Shown: positions 1-10,661 of the stretch, piece after piece
Layout: each line of letters begins with the position of its first letter
How positions within the stretch are numbered: position 1 is the stretch's first letter
Source: Nitrospina sp. LS_NOB
GTDB lineage: Bacteria; Nitrospinota; Nitrospinia; Nitrospinales; VA-1
Assembly: GCA_001542995.1 (NCBI GenBank)
Contig: LFLA01000019.1
Location: 1-58,211 of the forward strand
Length of the DNA: 58,211 bases
Direction: 5' to 3'
Program-made: the position numbers and the translations under genes
The notes under the pieces: generated by a model
Databases searched by the model: none
Seen by the model: only the letters and a program-made list of their open reading frames with translations
What the model was told of the DNA's origin: nothing

Positions 1-8
1 AAAAGCGA

Positions 9-222
9 GATTCTTCACGGAGCCTGTGCTGAGCGAAGTCGAAGTATTCAGAATGACAGGAAACGCCGGTTTGTCATCCTCGAGGAGCCGAAGGCGACGA
101 AGGATCTCGCCTTGCACTAACCTGGGGATTCTTCACGGAGCCTGTGCTGAGCGAAGTCGAAGTATTCAGCATGACAAGAAACGCCAGTTTGTCATCCTCG
201 AGGAGCCGAAGGACTGGCACGT
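9..222. repeat. Tandem pair of about 118-bp interspersed repeat
   Basis: Two near-identical units start at 9 and 127 (both begin GATTCTTCACGG). Each contains CTGAGCGAAGTCGAAG and TGTCATCCTCGAGG. Part of the wording resembles the inside of the MITE-like element found at 14791, 25986 and 40475, but the terminal inverted repeats of that element are absent. No convincing gene lies here; the open frame across it is repeat-derived. Confidence 0.8.
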
Positions 223-250
223 CCCTTTAGGAAAATGAAGAGGATATCAC

Positions 251-287
251 ATACCCCTGCGGGGCACGATCTTTAAGGAAGAATATC
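251..287. repeat. 38-bp hairpin repeat (TACCCC..GGGGCA..ATATCAC family)
   Basis: This copy reads TACCCCTGCGGGGCACGA followed by TTAAGGAAGAATATCAC. The same wording recurs at about 3147-3184, 50900-50938 and, inverted, at 40572-40611 and 50849-50886. The core CCCCTGCGGGG can form a short hairpin. It lies across the 3' end of queF and contains its stop codon. Confidence 0.75.
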
Positions 288-683
288 ACGGCCACTGCCC
301 CTGCGGCGAGCAGCTGATTTTTTAGCCAGGTGTTCCACCGTAACGGTGGTGTGGATTCCCCCGCGCACATTAAAATCGCCGACAATTTTCATTTTTCGTG
401 GTCGACACGCCGACACCAGATCATCCAAAATGATATTGGTCACCTTTTCGTGAAACCCGCCTTCATTGCGATACGACACCAGATAGATCTTCAGCGATTT
501 TAACTCCAGACACAATTTATCCGGGACATAACTGATATGCAGGGTGGCAAAGTCCGGCTGTCCGGTTTTGGGACACAAACAGGTGAACTCCGGACATTCC
601 ATTTCAATGACATAATCCCTTCCCGGAAACGGATTCGGGAACGTTTCAATCTGTAAAACCTCTTTTTTATTGGTATTTTTCAT
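273..683 (-). CDS. queF: NADPH-dependent 7-cyano-7-deazaguanine reductase (type I QueF)
   Basis: QueF reduces the nitrile of preQ0 to the amine preQ1 in queuosine biosynthesis, a cytoplasmic tRNA-modification pathway. The 136-residue length fits the short, unimodular type I enzymes. The segment [17 protein letters not shown] carries the catalytic Cys and the following Asp, and [10 protein letters not shown] carries the family Glu/His motif. The C-terminal tail [11 protein letters not shown] and the stop codon are encoded by an interspersed hairpin repeat rather than by conserved family sequence, so the original end may have been replaced. The gene is divergent from groES, with the CIRCE element between them. 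No other queuosine gene is in the window. Confidence 0.93.
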   Translation of the reverse strand: MKNTNKKEVLQIETFPNPFPGRDYVIEMECPEFTCLCPKTGQPDFATLHISYVPDKLCLELKSLKIYLVSYRNEGGFHEKVTNIILDDLVSACRPRKMKIVGDFNVRGGIHTTVTVEHLAKKSAARRRGSGRDILP

Positions 684-752
684 AATATTGGCAGTTTTTT
701 CACTTTTTTTTAGGGAAGACCTTGCTTTTTAATATAGGGATTTTATATAGTG

Positions 753-779
753 TCAGCACTCATACCTAGAGAGTGCTAA
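753..779. promoter_or_regulatory. CIRCE operator upstream of groES-groEL
   Basis: TCAGCACTC, a 9-nt spacer, then GAGTGCTAA. This matches the CIRCE consensus TTAGCACTC-N9-GAGTGCTAA with one mismatch. CIRCE is bound by the HrcA repressor, so the groESL operon is likely heat-inducible through HrcA. A weak promoter-like pair lies just upstream (TTGCTT at 722-727 and TATATA at 744-749, 16-nt spacer). hrcA itself is not in this window. Confidence 0.93.
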
Positions 780-926
780 CAATTCAAATTCCGAGCCGAA
801 CTTCCCCCGCTCTAGGGCATAAGGCACTTAATTTCAATATGTTAATAATTTTTTCGGGCAGATTCAGGAAACACTGGCTTTTTTTCAACATTTAATCAGA
901 GTTTAACATTTTTTCAAGGAGTCTAT

Positions 927-1214
927 ATGAAAATCCAACCATTGCACGACCGTATTCTGGTTCAACCTATTCTGGAAAAAGAAGTCCGAAAAAGCGGGAT
1001 CGTCATTCCCGATTCGGCCAAGGAAAAGCCAATCGAAGGCCGCGTCAAAGCTGTAGGTAAAGGCAAAGTAGGTGATGATGGCAAGCCAGTCAAATTGCAA
1101 GTGAAAGTCGGCGACAAAGTCCTTTACAGCAAATACGGCGGAACAGAAATCAAATTTGACGGAGAAGATTTCCTGTTGATGCGTGAGGACGATGTTCTTG
1201 CGATCGTAGGTTAA
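927..1214 (+). CDS. groS: Co-chaperonin GroES
   Basis: The 95-residue 10-kDa chaperonin forms the heptameric lid on GroEL in the cytoplasm. The start MKIQPLHDRILVQP is typical of the family, as is the length. The mobile-loop region SGIVIPDSAKEKP and the C-terminal VLYSKYGGTEIKFDGEDFL are recognisable. An AAGGAG ribosome binding site precedes the ATG. It lies 77 bp upstream of groEL and downstream of a CIRCE element, forming a classical groESL operon. Confidence 0.98.
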   Translation: MKIQPLHDRILVQPILEKEVRKSGIVIPDSAKEKPIEGRVKAVGKGKVGDDGKPVKLQVKVGDKVLYSKYGGTEIKFDGEDFLLMREDDVLAIVG

Positions 1215-1270
1215 GTTTCCATCTCAATCATTTATCGACAAATAACGACAAAATTATTCACATCTCTTAA

Positions 1271-2953
<1,683 letters not shown>

Positions 2954-2981
2954 TTCCCCCTTTCGATTGTACGCAAAAATT

Positions 2982-3017
2982 AAACCGGCTCCCTTTCACG
3001 GGGAGCCGGTTTTTTTG
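2982..3017 (+). terminator. Rho-independent terminator of groESL
   Basis: Stem AACCGGCTCCC pairing with GGGAGCCGGTT around a short loop, followed by a run of seven T. Confidence 0.95.
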
Positions 3018-3057
3018 TGCCCGGTTGACAGTCCCAGGTTTTAGCAATATCATCGAA

Positions 3058-3201
3058 ACCAGTCGGGCCAAGCCCGGGGGAATGGGACAATGGCTTGTTG
3101 GGCCGAGAGCATCGTTGCCCACCAGCAAGAGTGATTGTTCATTGTACCCCTTTCGGGGCATGAAATTTATTGAGCAGATATCACAGCCCCACGCCTAGTG
3201 G
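3058..3201. repeat. Interspersed repeat cluster upstream of glgC
   Basis: The stretch contains the 96-bp family wording TTGTTGGGCCGAGA followed by a degenerate core, then a hairpin-repeat copy at about 3147-3184 (TACCCCTTTCGGGGCATGAA). It ends with CCCCACGCCTAGTGG at 3187-3201. That last 15-mer is found in perfect inverted orientation at 4454-4468, just at the end of glgC. Confidence 0.75.
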
Positions 3202-3212
3202 AAGGGATCCTT

Positions 3213-4460
3213 ATGGCCGGTTCGATAAAAAAAGTCCTCGGAATGATTCTTGCCGGCGGCGAGGGCAGTCGACTCTACCCGCTCACCCAGCAACGCGCTA
3301 AACCCGCTGTCCCCTTTGGTGGAAAGTATCGGCTGATTGATTTCCCCTTGAGCAATTTTATCAATTCCAGAATCTATTCTATTTACGTTCTGACTCAGTT
3401 CAAGTCCCAGTCGCTAGCTGAACATTTACAGGAAAGCTGGCGCTTCAGTTCTATCCTGCGTGACCACTTCATTCTCCCTGTCCCCGCGCAAAAACGCACA
3501 GGCGATAGTTGGTACCGCGGCACAGCGGACGCCATTTATCAGAACATCAATTTGATTGAAGATGGTGACTTCGACATCATTGCCGTCTTCGGCGCCGACC
3601 ATATCTACCGCATGGACTTGCAACAAATGATCGACTTCCATGTGCGAAAGCGGGCCGACGTCACCATCTCTGCCCTGCCCGTACCTCTTAAAGATGCGTC
3701 CTCGTTCGGAGTGATCCAGGTACAGGAAAAGCAAAGGGTCATAGGATTCAAGGAAAAACCCAAACGCCCGAAACCCATCCCCGGCAGGCAGGATGAAGCC
3801 TTCGCCTCCATGGGCAACTATCTGTTCAACAAAGATGCTTTGATTGAAATGCTCTATGACGACGCGGCGGATGTGGACTCCTCGCACGATTTTGGCAAAG
3901 ACATCCTGCCCCGGGTTTTCAAAAAATCCAGAGTATTCGCTTACGATTTTCGCAGAAACCGGATACCCGGCATCACCCGAAAAGAAATCGGTTATTGGCG
4001 GGATGTCGGAACCATAAAAGCATTCTGGGAAGCCAATATGGATTTGAGAAACATCAAACCCGAGTTCAATCTTTATAATAAAAGCTGGCCCATTAAAACA
4101 GCAAACTACGGAACGCCGCCGGCCAAGTTCGTCTTTAATGAGGATGGGCACCGAGGCCAGGCCGTCAACAGCATCGTTGCCGAAGGAAGCATTATCAGCG
4201 GAGGAATTGTGCAAGACTCGGTGATCGGCCGCGAAGTCAGCATTGACAGTGGCGCAGCGGTCATCAACTCTTTGTTGATGGACCGGGTAAAAATCGGCAA
4301 AAACTGCAAGATCAATATGGCCATCATCGACAAGGATGTTGAGGTTCCCCCCGACACCGCTATGGGGTATGATCTGGAACAGGATAAAAGCCGTTTTTTC
4401 GTCGATGAAGAATCCAACATCATCGTCATTCCCAAAGGTTTTAAATTTTCCCACCACTAG
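3213..4460 (+). CDS. glgC: Glucose-1-phosphate adenylyltransferase (ADP-glucose pyrophosphorylase)
   Basis: Makes ADP-glucose from glucose-1-phosphate and ATP, the committed step of bacterial glycogen synthesis. The nucleotide-binding signature GMILAGGEGSRLYPLT, the allosteric-type RAKPAVPFGGKYRLIDFPLS and the active-site region FGADHIYRMD are clear, and a left-handed beta-helix domain follows after about residue 290. The ATG at 3213 gives 415 residues, the usual length; a GTG at 3198 is in frame but lies inside a repeat. The TAG stop falls inside the right arm of a perfect 15-bp inverted repeat whose left arm is just upstream of the start, so the whole gene sits between repeat copies. No other glycogen gene is adjacent. 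Confidence 0.97.
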   Translation: MAGSIKKVLGMILAGGEGSRLYPLTQQRAKPAVPFGGKYRLIDFPLSNFINSRIYSIYVLTQFKSQSLAEHLQESWRFSSILRDHFILPVPAQKRTGDSWYRGTADAIYQNINLIEDGDFDIIAVFGADHIYRMDLQQMIDFHVRKRADVTISALPVPLKDASSFGVIQVQEKQRVIGFKEKPKRPKPIPGRQDEAFASMGNYLFNKDALIEMLYDDAADVDSSHDFGKDILPRVFKKSRVFAYDFRRNRIPGITRKEIGYWRDVGTIKAFWEANMDLRNIKPEFNLYNKSWPIKTANYGTPPAKFVFNEDGHRGQAVNSIVAEGSIISGGIVQDSVIGREVSIDSGAAVINSLLMDRVKIGKNCKINMAIIDKDVEVPPDTAMGYDLEQDKSRFFVDEESNIIVIPKGFKFSHH

Positions 4461-4545
4461 GCGTGGGGCCGACTGCAATGACTCTTGCTGGCCAGCAAAA
4501 ATAATCTCGGCTTAATAGGCCATTGCTCAGTTGCCCCTGCGGCGA
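4454..4545. repeat. Inverted copy of the repeat flanking glgC
   Basis: CCACTAGGCGTGGGG at 4454-4468 is the exact reverse complement of 3187-3201. The following sequence (GGCCAGCAA, AATCTCGGC, GGCCATTGCTCAG) matches, inverted, the 96-bp repeat family seen at 30139-30530. Confidence 0.75.
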
Positions 4546-4568
4546 GCATAAAATCTGGTATCCACCCA

Positions 4569-5744
4569 ATGACCCGAACCGTTTCAGGAATTGACCATTT
4601 ACTATCCCAACCCGAAAAATATTTAAAAGGTAAGACTGTCGGATTAGTCGTCAACCATACCAGTCTGGTTGGTGATGGCAGGCACTCCATCGCTCATTTT
4701 AAATCCCATTCAGGGTTCACGGCCTTGTTCGCACCAGAACATGGGCTGTATGGCACAGCACAGGACATGACCCCTATCGCTGATGAGGTGGACCCGCTTT
4801 CCGGCCTCAAGATAAAAAGCCTGTACGGGGAAAATGAAGCGTCTCTGGTTCCTGATCCAGCGCTATTAGAGGGTATTGATAATCTGGTTTTCGATATTCA
4901 GGATGTCGGCGCACGCTACTACACATTCATTTATACAATGGCTAACTGCATGACCATCTGCCAGCAGGCCGGGGTGCGGATGGTGATTTGCGACCGGCCC
5001 AATCCCATAAACGGGACATCGGTGGAAGGCAATCTGGTAGGAGAACCCTGGCGGTCCTTTGTCGGGCAATACGCTCTGCCCAACCGCCACGGAATGACGG
5101 TGGGTGAACTCGCCCAGATGTTCAATGATGATATCCATTGCGACCTGAAAGTCGTGCCCATGACCGGCTGGTGCCGGGAGATGTGGTATGACCAGACAGG
5201 CATGGTCTGGACACCGCCATCGCCCAATATGCCGACCCTGGAAACCGCCATCGTCTATCCGGGAATGTGCCTGATTGAAGGAACCCGGCTTTCAGAAGGA
5301 CGCGGCACCACCCTGCCCTTTGAGCAAATCGGCGCCCCTTTCATCGACCCAAATAAACTGGCCGCGCAACTTGAAACGAACTCACATCTCTTGCCGGGTG
5401 TTTTTTTTCGTCCGCAATATTTCAAACCCATGTTTCAGAAACACGCTGGAGAAATTTGCGCCGGACTCCAGTTTCATATCACCGACCGGGAAAAGTTCAA
5501 ACCCCTGCTCACCACCCTGGCATTGCTTCATACTATTGCTGAAATTTATCCCGACCAATTACAATGGAGAACCGAACCCTATGAGTTCGTCAGCGACCGG
5601 CTGGCTATCGACCTCTTATACGGTAACGAGAAATTACGGGAAACCCTTTTCAAACCCGGTTTTTCTCTGGAGGAATTGGAAAATTCATGGCGGGAAGAAT
5701 TGGCATCCTTTTCACAGCTCAGGCAGGAATATCTGATTTACTAG
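4569..5744 (+). CDS. DUF1343 family protein, NamZ-like exo-beta-N-acetylmuramidase
   Basis: Members of this family (NamZ in Bacillus) release N-acetylmuramic acid from peptidoglycan fragments. The N-terminal domain shows VGLVVNHTSL, LFAPEHGLYG, FDIQDVGARYYTFIYTM and DRPNPING, all strong family signatures; EGRGTTLPFE follows in the second half. I chose the ATG at 4569 (391 residues). The longer frame from 4485 begins inside an interspersed repeat and adds no conserved sequence. No signal peptide is visible at either start, so periplasmic location is unproven. The gene is isolated from other cell-wall recycling genes; the 240 bp downstream before the yqeY promoter hold nothing I recognise. Confidence 0.8.
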   Translation: MTRTVSGIDHLLSQPEKYLKGKTVGLVVNHTSLVGDGRHSIAHFKSHSGFTALFAPEHGLYGTAQDMTPIADEVDPLSGLKIKSLYGENEASLVPDPALLEGIDNLVFDIQDVGARYYTFIYTMANCMTICQQAGVRMVICDRPNPINGTSVEGNLVGEPWRSFVGQYALPNRHGMTVGELAQMFNDDIHCDLKVVPMTGWCREMWYDQTGMVWTPPSPNMPTLETAIVYPGMCLIEGTRLSEGRGTTLPFEQIGAPFIDPNKLAAQLETNSHLLPGVFFRPQYFKPMFQKHAGEICAGLQFHITDREKFKPLLTTLALLHTIAEIYPDQLQWRTEPYEFVSDRLAIDLLYGNEKLRETLFKPGFSLEELENSWREELASFSQLRQEYLIY

Positions 5745-5987
5745 TCCGCAGCATTTTTCAAAACCACATCAATTCCCAGCCATTTTTATCCGGCAGGCAA
5801 AATAAGCCAAATTTAAAAAAATGTCCCCAAAATTGAAAAAAAATGCGACAATAAGCCGATTTCGTGACTGGGAAAAATTAACATAATTAAGGAAGCAACA
5901 CCCAGCTTAGACCTAAGCACTTGTTTTTAAATTGATTAGGTAATATTTTCCGCGTTTTTCAGTGTTTTCTTAGTTTCCCCCCAGCTA

Positions 5988-6016
5988 TTGACAAACCCCG
6001 TGTGGGTCACTATATT
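5988..6016 (+). promoter_or_regulatory. Sigma-70 type promoter for yqeY-dnaG-rpoD
   Basis: TTGACA at 5988 and TATATT at 6011 with a 17-bp spacer, 28 bp before the yqeY start codon. The -35 is a perfect consensus and the -10 matches at five of six positions. Confidence 0.8.
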
Positions 6017-6043
6017 TTCTAACTTGTGTAATGGAATAAATTC

Positions 6044-6487
6044 ATGACTTTAAAGGACAAACTCCTTGCCAATATGAAGGAGGCCCTTAAATCTAAGGAC
6101 TCGCTCAGGCTCAATACCATCCGTAGCGTCATTTCCGCCATCAAAAACCAGGAAATCGACCTTCGCAGAGAACTGCAGGAAGAAGAGATTCTCTCTGTGG
6201 TGACCCGTGAAGGGAAAAAACGAAAAGAGGCGTCTGCCCTTTTTAAGCAGGGGGGGCGCACGGATTTGGTGGAAAAGGAAGATCAGGAATTGGCAATTTT
6301 GCAGGACTATTTGCCGGAGCAAGTCTCTGAAGAGGAATTGCGCAAAAGAATCCAGGAAGTGATCGCAGAAACCGGAGCCGAAGGGATGAAAGATTTCGGC
6401 AAAATCATGAAAGTTCTGGTTCCCGAGTTCAAGGGCAAAGCTGATAACAGCGTGATCAAAGACCTGGCGGGTGAGTTTTTAAATTAA
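6044..6487 (+). CDS. yqeY: GatB/YqeY domain protein
   Basis: A 147-residue protein matching the YqeY family, a stand-alone relative of the tRNA-binding tail of amidotransferase subunit GatB. Typical stretches are RLNTIRSVISAIKNQEID, KRKEASALFKQGGRTDL and ELAILQDYLPEQ. Precise function is not established in most bacteria. Its place directly ahead of dnaG and rpoD is a widely conserved neighbourhood (rpsU-yqeY-dnaG-rpoD elsewhere); here rpsU lies 47 kb away. The upstream promoter is strong, and a terminator before dnaG may attenuate read-through. Confidence 0.93.
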   Translation: MTLKDKLLANMKEALKSKDSLRLNTIRSVISAIKNQEIDLRRELQEEEILSVVTREGKKRKEASALFKQGGRTDLVEKEDQELAILQDYLPEQVSEEELRKRIQEVIAETGAEGMKDFGKIMKVLVPEFKGKADNSVIKDLAGEFLN

Positions 6488-6532
6488 CACCGGCAGATTA
6501 AAAATCTGTCATCCCTGATAAAAAAATTCAGA

Positions 6533-6557
6533 CCTGGCCTTACCAGGCCGGGTTTTT
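6533..6557 (+). terminator. Hairpin terminator/attenuator between yqeY and dnaG
   Basis: CCTGGCC and GGCCGGG pair (one G-T) around TTACCA, followed by five T. It lies 21 bp before the dnaG start, so it could attenuate dnaG-rpoD expression. Confidence 0.75.
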
Positions 6558-6577
6558 CCTAACAATCTGTTGATATT

Positions 6578-8350
6578 TTGAAAATTTCAATTCCAGACCA
6601 TATCATTGATGAGATTCGCGACCGCACCGATATCGTTGCGGTGGTTTCGGATCATGTCTTGCTTAAAAAAGCCGGCAAGAACTATAAGGGACTTTGCCCC
6701 TTTCATTCGGAAAAAACGCCATCCTTTTCAGTCAGCCCTGAAAAACGCATTTACCACTGCTTCGGTTGCGGAACCGGGGGTAATGTTTTTAAATTCCTCA
6801 TGGAAATCCAGAGCATTGCCTTTCCAGAAGTTATTAAGAATTTAGCCGAGCGTGCAGGCGTTCCCCTGCCCCGCAACACTTCGGACCATTCCGCTGACCC
6901 CAAACAAAAGGAGCGCGAAGCTTTAAGAAAACTCAATGAGGCCGCGACGCGATATTTCCAGTCCTTATTGAAAAACCCGGAAGGCGGGCTGAGCGCGAGA
7001 AATTATTTAACCTCCCGGCATTTTGATGCGGAAATTCTGGAGCGGTACCGCATAGGCTGGGCGGCGCCAACATGGAGAGGCCTGCTGACTCATGTCCAGC
7101 AAAAAAGTTCCGTCACTCAGGAACAGCTCGTTCAGTCCGGATTAATCATTCAGAAAGAAGACAGTTCTACGGTCTATGACCGTTTTCGCGGTCGAGTAAT
7201 TTTCCCGATCAAGGACTTGCACTCCAACATCATCGGGTTTGGAGGGCGTGGCATTACCGAGGAAGATCAGCCCAAATACCTTAATTCTCCCGAAACCCTT
7301 CTCTATCAAAAAAGCGAAACGCTTTTCGGTATGGATCAGGCGAAACAAGCCATTCGCAGGGAAAATCAGGTCATTCTGGTTGAAGGCTATTTCGACCAGA
7401 TGCGGGCGGTGCAACATGGCATTGAGTATGTGGTCGCCACCTGTGGAACAGCACTGACTGCCAAACAGGCGGGGATATTGCGAAACCACGCGGAAACCGC
7501 CATCTTGGTTTTTGATTCAGATCCCGCTGGCCGGTCCGCCTCTGAAAAAGGATTTGATATCCTGCTTGAACACGGATTGAATGTGAAAATCGTTGTCCTG
7601 CCCGAGGGTCAGGACCCGGACTCGTTCATCCACGAACAGGGTGCAGAAATTTTTCTGGAAAAAATCCGCAACGCCAAGCCTTTTATGGAATCTTATATTG
7701 ATGCCCTGGTTCAGGATTCACCCGGCAAGAGCCCTGAAGACAGGGTCAAAATGGCCAACCAGATTCTCCCTATGCTGGCTAAAATCAAAAATACTGTGGA
7801 ACGATCCGCCTGGCTGGAAAAATTTACCTCGAAAACAAACATTGATGACCGGACTTTTTTAAAGGAACTGAGCAAGGCCCTTTCCCGAAACCAGCCTCGG
7901 CTGACCGAAATGGAAAATGAACTGGCCCCACTTTTAAACCTGGAGAAACATTTAGTTCACCTGATTCTTTCCGATAAGGAAACGGCCGAGGCCATTCTCT
8001 TGGAAATAGATCCGGAGGAATTTTCAGACCCTGCTTTAAAAGCCATTGCCCAAACCTGCCGACAAAAAATCAATAACGGCGAGGATCTAAAAATTGACCA
8101 ACTGCTCGACCGGACCGAAGACCCGAAAATCAGAAATATCTTGTCCCGGTTAGGGCTGGAAACAGTAGAGTTTGATACCCCCGAACGAACCATTAAGGAC
8201 TGTGTCCGGAAATTTAAGGACTTCCATCTTAAGTCAAAAATCAAGGACCTTACGCTACAACGCAATCAAGCTTTCAAGTCCGGACAACTAGAGCGATCGC
8301 AGGAACTGAAAGCACAACTCAGTGAAATTTATTCAACTTTAGCTCATTAA
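6578..8350 (+). CDS. dnaG: DNA primase DnaG
   Basis: Synthesises RNA primers at the replication fork. The N-terminal CHC2 zinc finger is seen as Cys40-x2-His43 and Cys61-x2-Cys64. The DnaG core follows, with a Toprim domain: VILVEGYFDQM near residue 267 and FDSDPAGRSA near 312. A C-terminal helicase-interaction region completes 590 residues, the usual length. The start is TTG at 6578 (MKISIPDHIIDEI), fixed by conservation of the N-terminus; no good Shine-Dalgarno is visible, which may keep expression low. It is followed by rpoD 44 bp downstream, as in the macromolecular synthesis operon. Confidence 0.97.
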   Translation: MKISIPDHIIDEIRDRTDIVAVVSDHVLLKKAGKNYKGLCPFHSEKTPSFSVSPEKRIYHCFGCGTGGNVFKFLMEIQSIAFPEVIKNLAERAGVPLPRNTSDHSADPKQKEREALRKLNEAATRYFQSLLKNPEGGLSARNYLTSRHFDAEILERYRIGWAAPTWRGLLTHVQQKSSVTQEQLVQSGLIIQKEDSSTVYDRFRGRVIFPIKDLHSNIIGFGGRGITEEDQPKYLNSPETLLYQKSETLFGMDQAKQAIRRENQVILVEGYFDQMRAVQHGIEYVVATCGTALTAKQAGILRNHAETAILVFDSDPAGRSASEKGFDILLEHGLNVKIVVLPEGQDPDSFIHEQGAEIFLEKIRNAKPFMESYIDALVQDSPGKSPEDRVKMANQILPMLAKIKNTVERSAWLEKFTSKTNIDDRTFLKELSKALSRNQPRLTEMENELAPLLNLEKHLVHLILSDKETAEAILLEIDPEEFSDPALKAIAQTCRQKINNGEDLKIDQLLDRTEDPKIRNILSRLGLETVEFDTPERTIKDCVRKFKDFHLKSKIKDLTLQRNQAFKSGQLERSQELKAQLSEIYSTLAH

Positions 8351-8394
8351 CATATAGTCAAAACACAAACGTGTAATTAGGAGAAATCATCCAG

Positions 8395-10152
8395 ATGGCA
8401 ACAGTGGAAAAACTGACACATGTATCAGAAATCAATCAGCTGATATCACAGGGCAAGGAAAAAGGTTATTTGACCTATGAAGAGGTCAATGATGTCCTAC
8501 CCTCTGATGTTGTTACCCCGGAACAAATCGACGACCTCATGGCCCTTTTTAGTGAAAATGAAATAGACATCGTTGACACCACCGTTAAGGGTGAAAAAAT
8601 AGCCGCCGCCAAAGCAGGTAAGGATAAGGGTACCGCTGAGGATGCCCCGGCCTCCAAATCCGATTCCATTTCCATCGATGATCCGGTCCGGCTCTATCTG
8701 CGTGAAATGGGAACCATTTCCCTGCTCACTCGTAAGGGGGAAGTGGAAATTGCCAAGAGAATTGAAGCCGGGCAATTTGAAGTGCTCGCGGCAGTGGCCA
8801 GTTGCGCAGTCACAACCCGCGAACTCGCCGCCATGGCGGACCAGGTTAAAAAAGGGGAAATCCGAATCTTCACCATCATCCAGAGCACTGAACCAGAAGA
8901 AGACAAGGAACAGTCTGAAAAAGATGAAACTAAAAAATTTATTAAGAAAATCAGGCACCTGAAATCGGAATTCGCCAAGTTTGAAAAACTTCAGGTGAGA
9001 GTCGAGAGCGGCAAGTTGTCTGAAAAAATGCAGGCTAAAACAGCCGATCAGCTGCAAAAACAGCACAAGGAAGTAGAAAGCCTCATTGCCGGTTTGACTC
9101 TCTCCCTCGATGAAATGGACGGCCTCATCGAAAAAATTTATGCGATCGCTGTAGAATATCGGGAAGCCGGAAAACAGGAAAGGGATATCGAAAGGCAATT
9201 GGGCATCTCTTTGGCCGGGGTTAAAAAGCTGGCTAAAAACTGGACCAAGCAGAAAAGCGTCAAGGTTCCAAAGGGAAAAGTGGTCACCCGCACCCAGTAC
9301 GACAACTTCATGAAGCAGGTGCAAAGCGGGCGCCGGAAAATCAAAAAGATAGAAAAAGAAACGGTAACCAGTAAAGACAGTCTGCTGGGCACCGTGCGAT
9401 CCATTGCCCGGGGTCGGGTGAAAGACAAAACTGCCAAGCGGGAACTGGCAGAAGCCAACCTCAGGCTGGTAGTCAGTATCGCTAAAAAATACACCAGCCG
9501 GGGACTCCAGTTTCTTGACTTGATTCAGGAAGGCAATATCGGCCTCATGAAAGCGGTCGATAAATTTGAGTATCAGCGGGGCTATAAGTTTTCGACCTAC
9601 GCCACTTGGTGGATTCGGCAAGCCATCACCCGCGCCATTGCCGATCAGGCCAGAACGATCCGGATTCCTGTACACATGATCGAAACCATCAACAAACTGA
9701 TCCGGGTATCCCGGCATCTCGTGCAGGAACTCGGGCGCGAACCGACGCCGGATGAAATCGCCGTCAAAATGTTTCTGCCGGTGGACAAGGTCCGCAAAGT
9801 CTTGAAAATCGCCAAGGAACCCATCTCTCTTGAGACTCCCATCGGCGAAGAGGAAAACAGCCATTTGGGAGATTTCATCGAAGACAAGAAAGTCCTGTCG
9901 CCGATCGACTCTGTGGTTAAAAAGAACCTGAAAGAACAAACCCTGAAAGTTCTCTCAACCCTGGCATCCCGTGAAGAACGTGTATTGCGGAAACGGTTCG
10001 GCATCGGATTGGACTCCGAGCACACGCTTGAAGAAGTCGGGCAGGATTTTGCCGTTACCCGCGAGCGTATCCGACAGATCGAAGCCAAGGCTCTACGTAA
10101 ACTGCGCCACCCCAGCAGAAGCAAAAAATTACGCAGTTTTATAGAAAGCTGA
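8395..10152 (+). CDS. rpoD: RNA polymerase primary sigma factor RpoD (sigma-70)
   Basis: The housekeeping sigma factor, 585 residues. Region 1.1 is at the N-terminus ([20 protein letters not shown]) and region 1.2 begins near residue 95 ([19 protein letters not shown]), followed by a charged non-conserved insert. Regions 2.1-2.4 run from about residue 350 and include [19 protein letters not shown]. Region 3 includes the [10 protein letters not shown] segment, and region 4.2 is [20 protein letters not shown] near residue 543. The ribosome binding site is AGGAG. Long minus-strand frames are shadows. Confidence 0.98.
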   Translation: MATVEKLTHVSEINQLISQGKEKGYLTYEEVNDVLPSDVVTPEQIDDLMALFSENEIDIVDTTVKGEKIAAAKAGKDKGTAEDAPASKSDSISIDDPVRLYLREMGTISLLTRKGEVEIAKRIEAGQFEVLAAVASCAVTTRELAAMADQVKKGEIRIFTIIQSTEPEEDKEQSEKDETKKFIKKIRHLKSEFAKFEKLQVRVESGKLSEKMQAKTADQLQKQHKEVESLIAGLTLSLDEMDGLIEKIYAIAVEYREAGKQERDIERQLGISLAGVKKLAKNWTKQKSVKVPKGKVVTRTQYDNFMKQVQSGRRKIKKIEKETVTSKDSLLGTVRSIARGRVKDKTAKRELAEANLRLVVSIAKKYTSRGLQFLDLIQEGNIGLMKAVDKFEYQRGYKFSTYATWWIRQAITRAIADQARTIRIPVHMIETINKLIRVSRHLVQELGREPTPDEIAVKMFLPVDKVRKVLKIAKEPISLETPIGEEENSHLGDFIEDKKVLSPIDSVVKKNLKEQTLKVLSTLASREERVLRKRFGIGLDSEHTLEEVGQDFAVTRERIRQIEAKALRKLRHPSRSKKLRSFIES

Positions 10153-10158
10153 TCGTGC

Positions 10159-10234
10159 GGGCCTATAGCTCAGTTGGTAGAGCCCCCGGCTCATAACCGG
10201 TAGGTCGGAGGTTCGAATCCTCCTGGGCCCACCA
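10159..10234 (+). tRNA. tRNA with CAU anticodon (elongator Met, or Ile2 if lysidine-modified)
   Basis: 76 nt including an encoded CCA. The acceptor GGGCCTA pairs with TGGGCCC. The anticodon loop is CTCATAA (anticodon CAU) and the T arm GGAGG-TTCGAAT-CCTCC is perfect. It is not the initiator: base pair 1-72 is G-C and the anticodon stem lacks the GGG/CCC run. It begins 6 bp after the rpoD stop and is probably co-transcribed with it. The accessory stretch begins right behind it. Confidence 0.95.
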
Positions 10235-10243
10235 ATAAATACA

Positions 10244-10276
10244 AGGGTTTACGGGTTTTCCCGTAGGCCCTTTTTG
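10244..10276 (+). terminator. Terminator after rpoD-tRNA
   Basis: GGGTTTACGGG pairs with CCCGTAGGCCC (two G-T pairs) around TTTT, then a run of T. Confidence 0.9.
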
Positions 10277-10374
10277 TTTATGGGTAGCATTTGGAGGGGA
10301 AATTCACCAACAACTGCTATAATTTGCTGGCAAGTGGCCCTTTTTTGGCCCACGAAAGTGCCTCCAAACATCCA

Positions 10375-10640
10375 TTACTTGGCCTTCATCATCAAAATTG
10401 CAACTCCCACCACAATGGCTCCAGCAATATATAGAAACAACGCCTTTTTATAGCATGTCTTTGCAGTTTCCATCCAAATAAAATGAAAAGAGGAGGAATC
10501 ATGGTTCCTGCGAAAAAATTATTGGTTTGCACCCAATAATAAATTGCAGGCGCAATCAAAATTAGAAGGAAAATAACGGAACCGTATTTTGGACATCATC
10601 CAAATCATCAGGTGGTATATCCTTGGGGTTCAGGTGTACC
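10375..10640 (-). pseudogene. Remnant of a small two-helix membrane protein, frameshifted
   Basis: Minus-strand reading gives three pieces of apparently one protein in different frames. First comes VHLNPKDIPPDDLDDV, then a hydrophobic piece beginning YGSVIFLLILIAPAIYYWV and running on to ILFGWKLQRHAIK. Last is KKALFLYIAGAIVVGVAIL ending MMKAK and a stop at 10375. The hydrophobic pieces look like two transmembrane helices. Two frame changes would be needed, one near 10595 and one near 10450. The VHLNPKDIPPDDLDD segment recurs at 12600-12655. I do not recognise the family. The last piece also forms an intact 32-codon frame at 10375-10473, but with no convincing ribosome binding site. Confidence 0.5.
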
Positions 10641-10661
10641 AAGGCTGACCAGAGTCTATGT

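Noticed and set aside
26-238. 70-codon frame at the left edge
   Set aside because: Made entirely of the tandem repeat.
3426-4478. 350-codon minus-strand frame opposite glgC
   Set aside because: Shadow of glgC codon bias; no ribosome binding site or family.
8497-9939. 480-codon minus-strand frame opposite rpoD
   Set aside because: Shadow of rpoD; the protein is Phe-rich with no recognisable domain.
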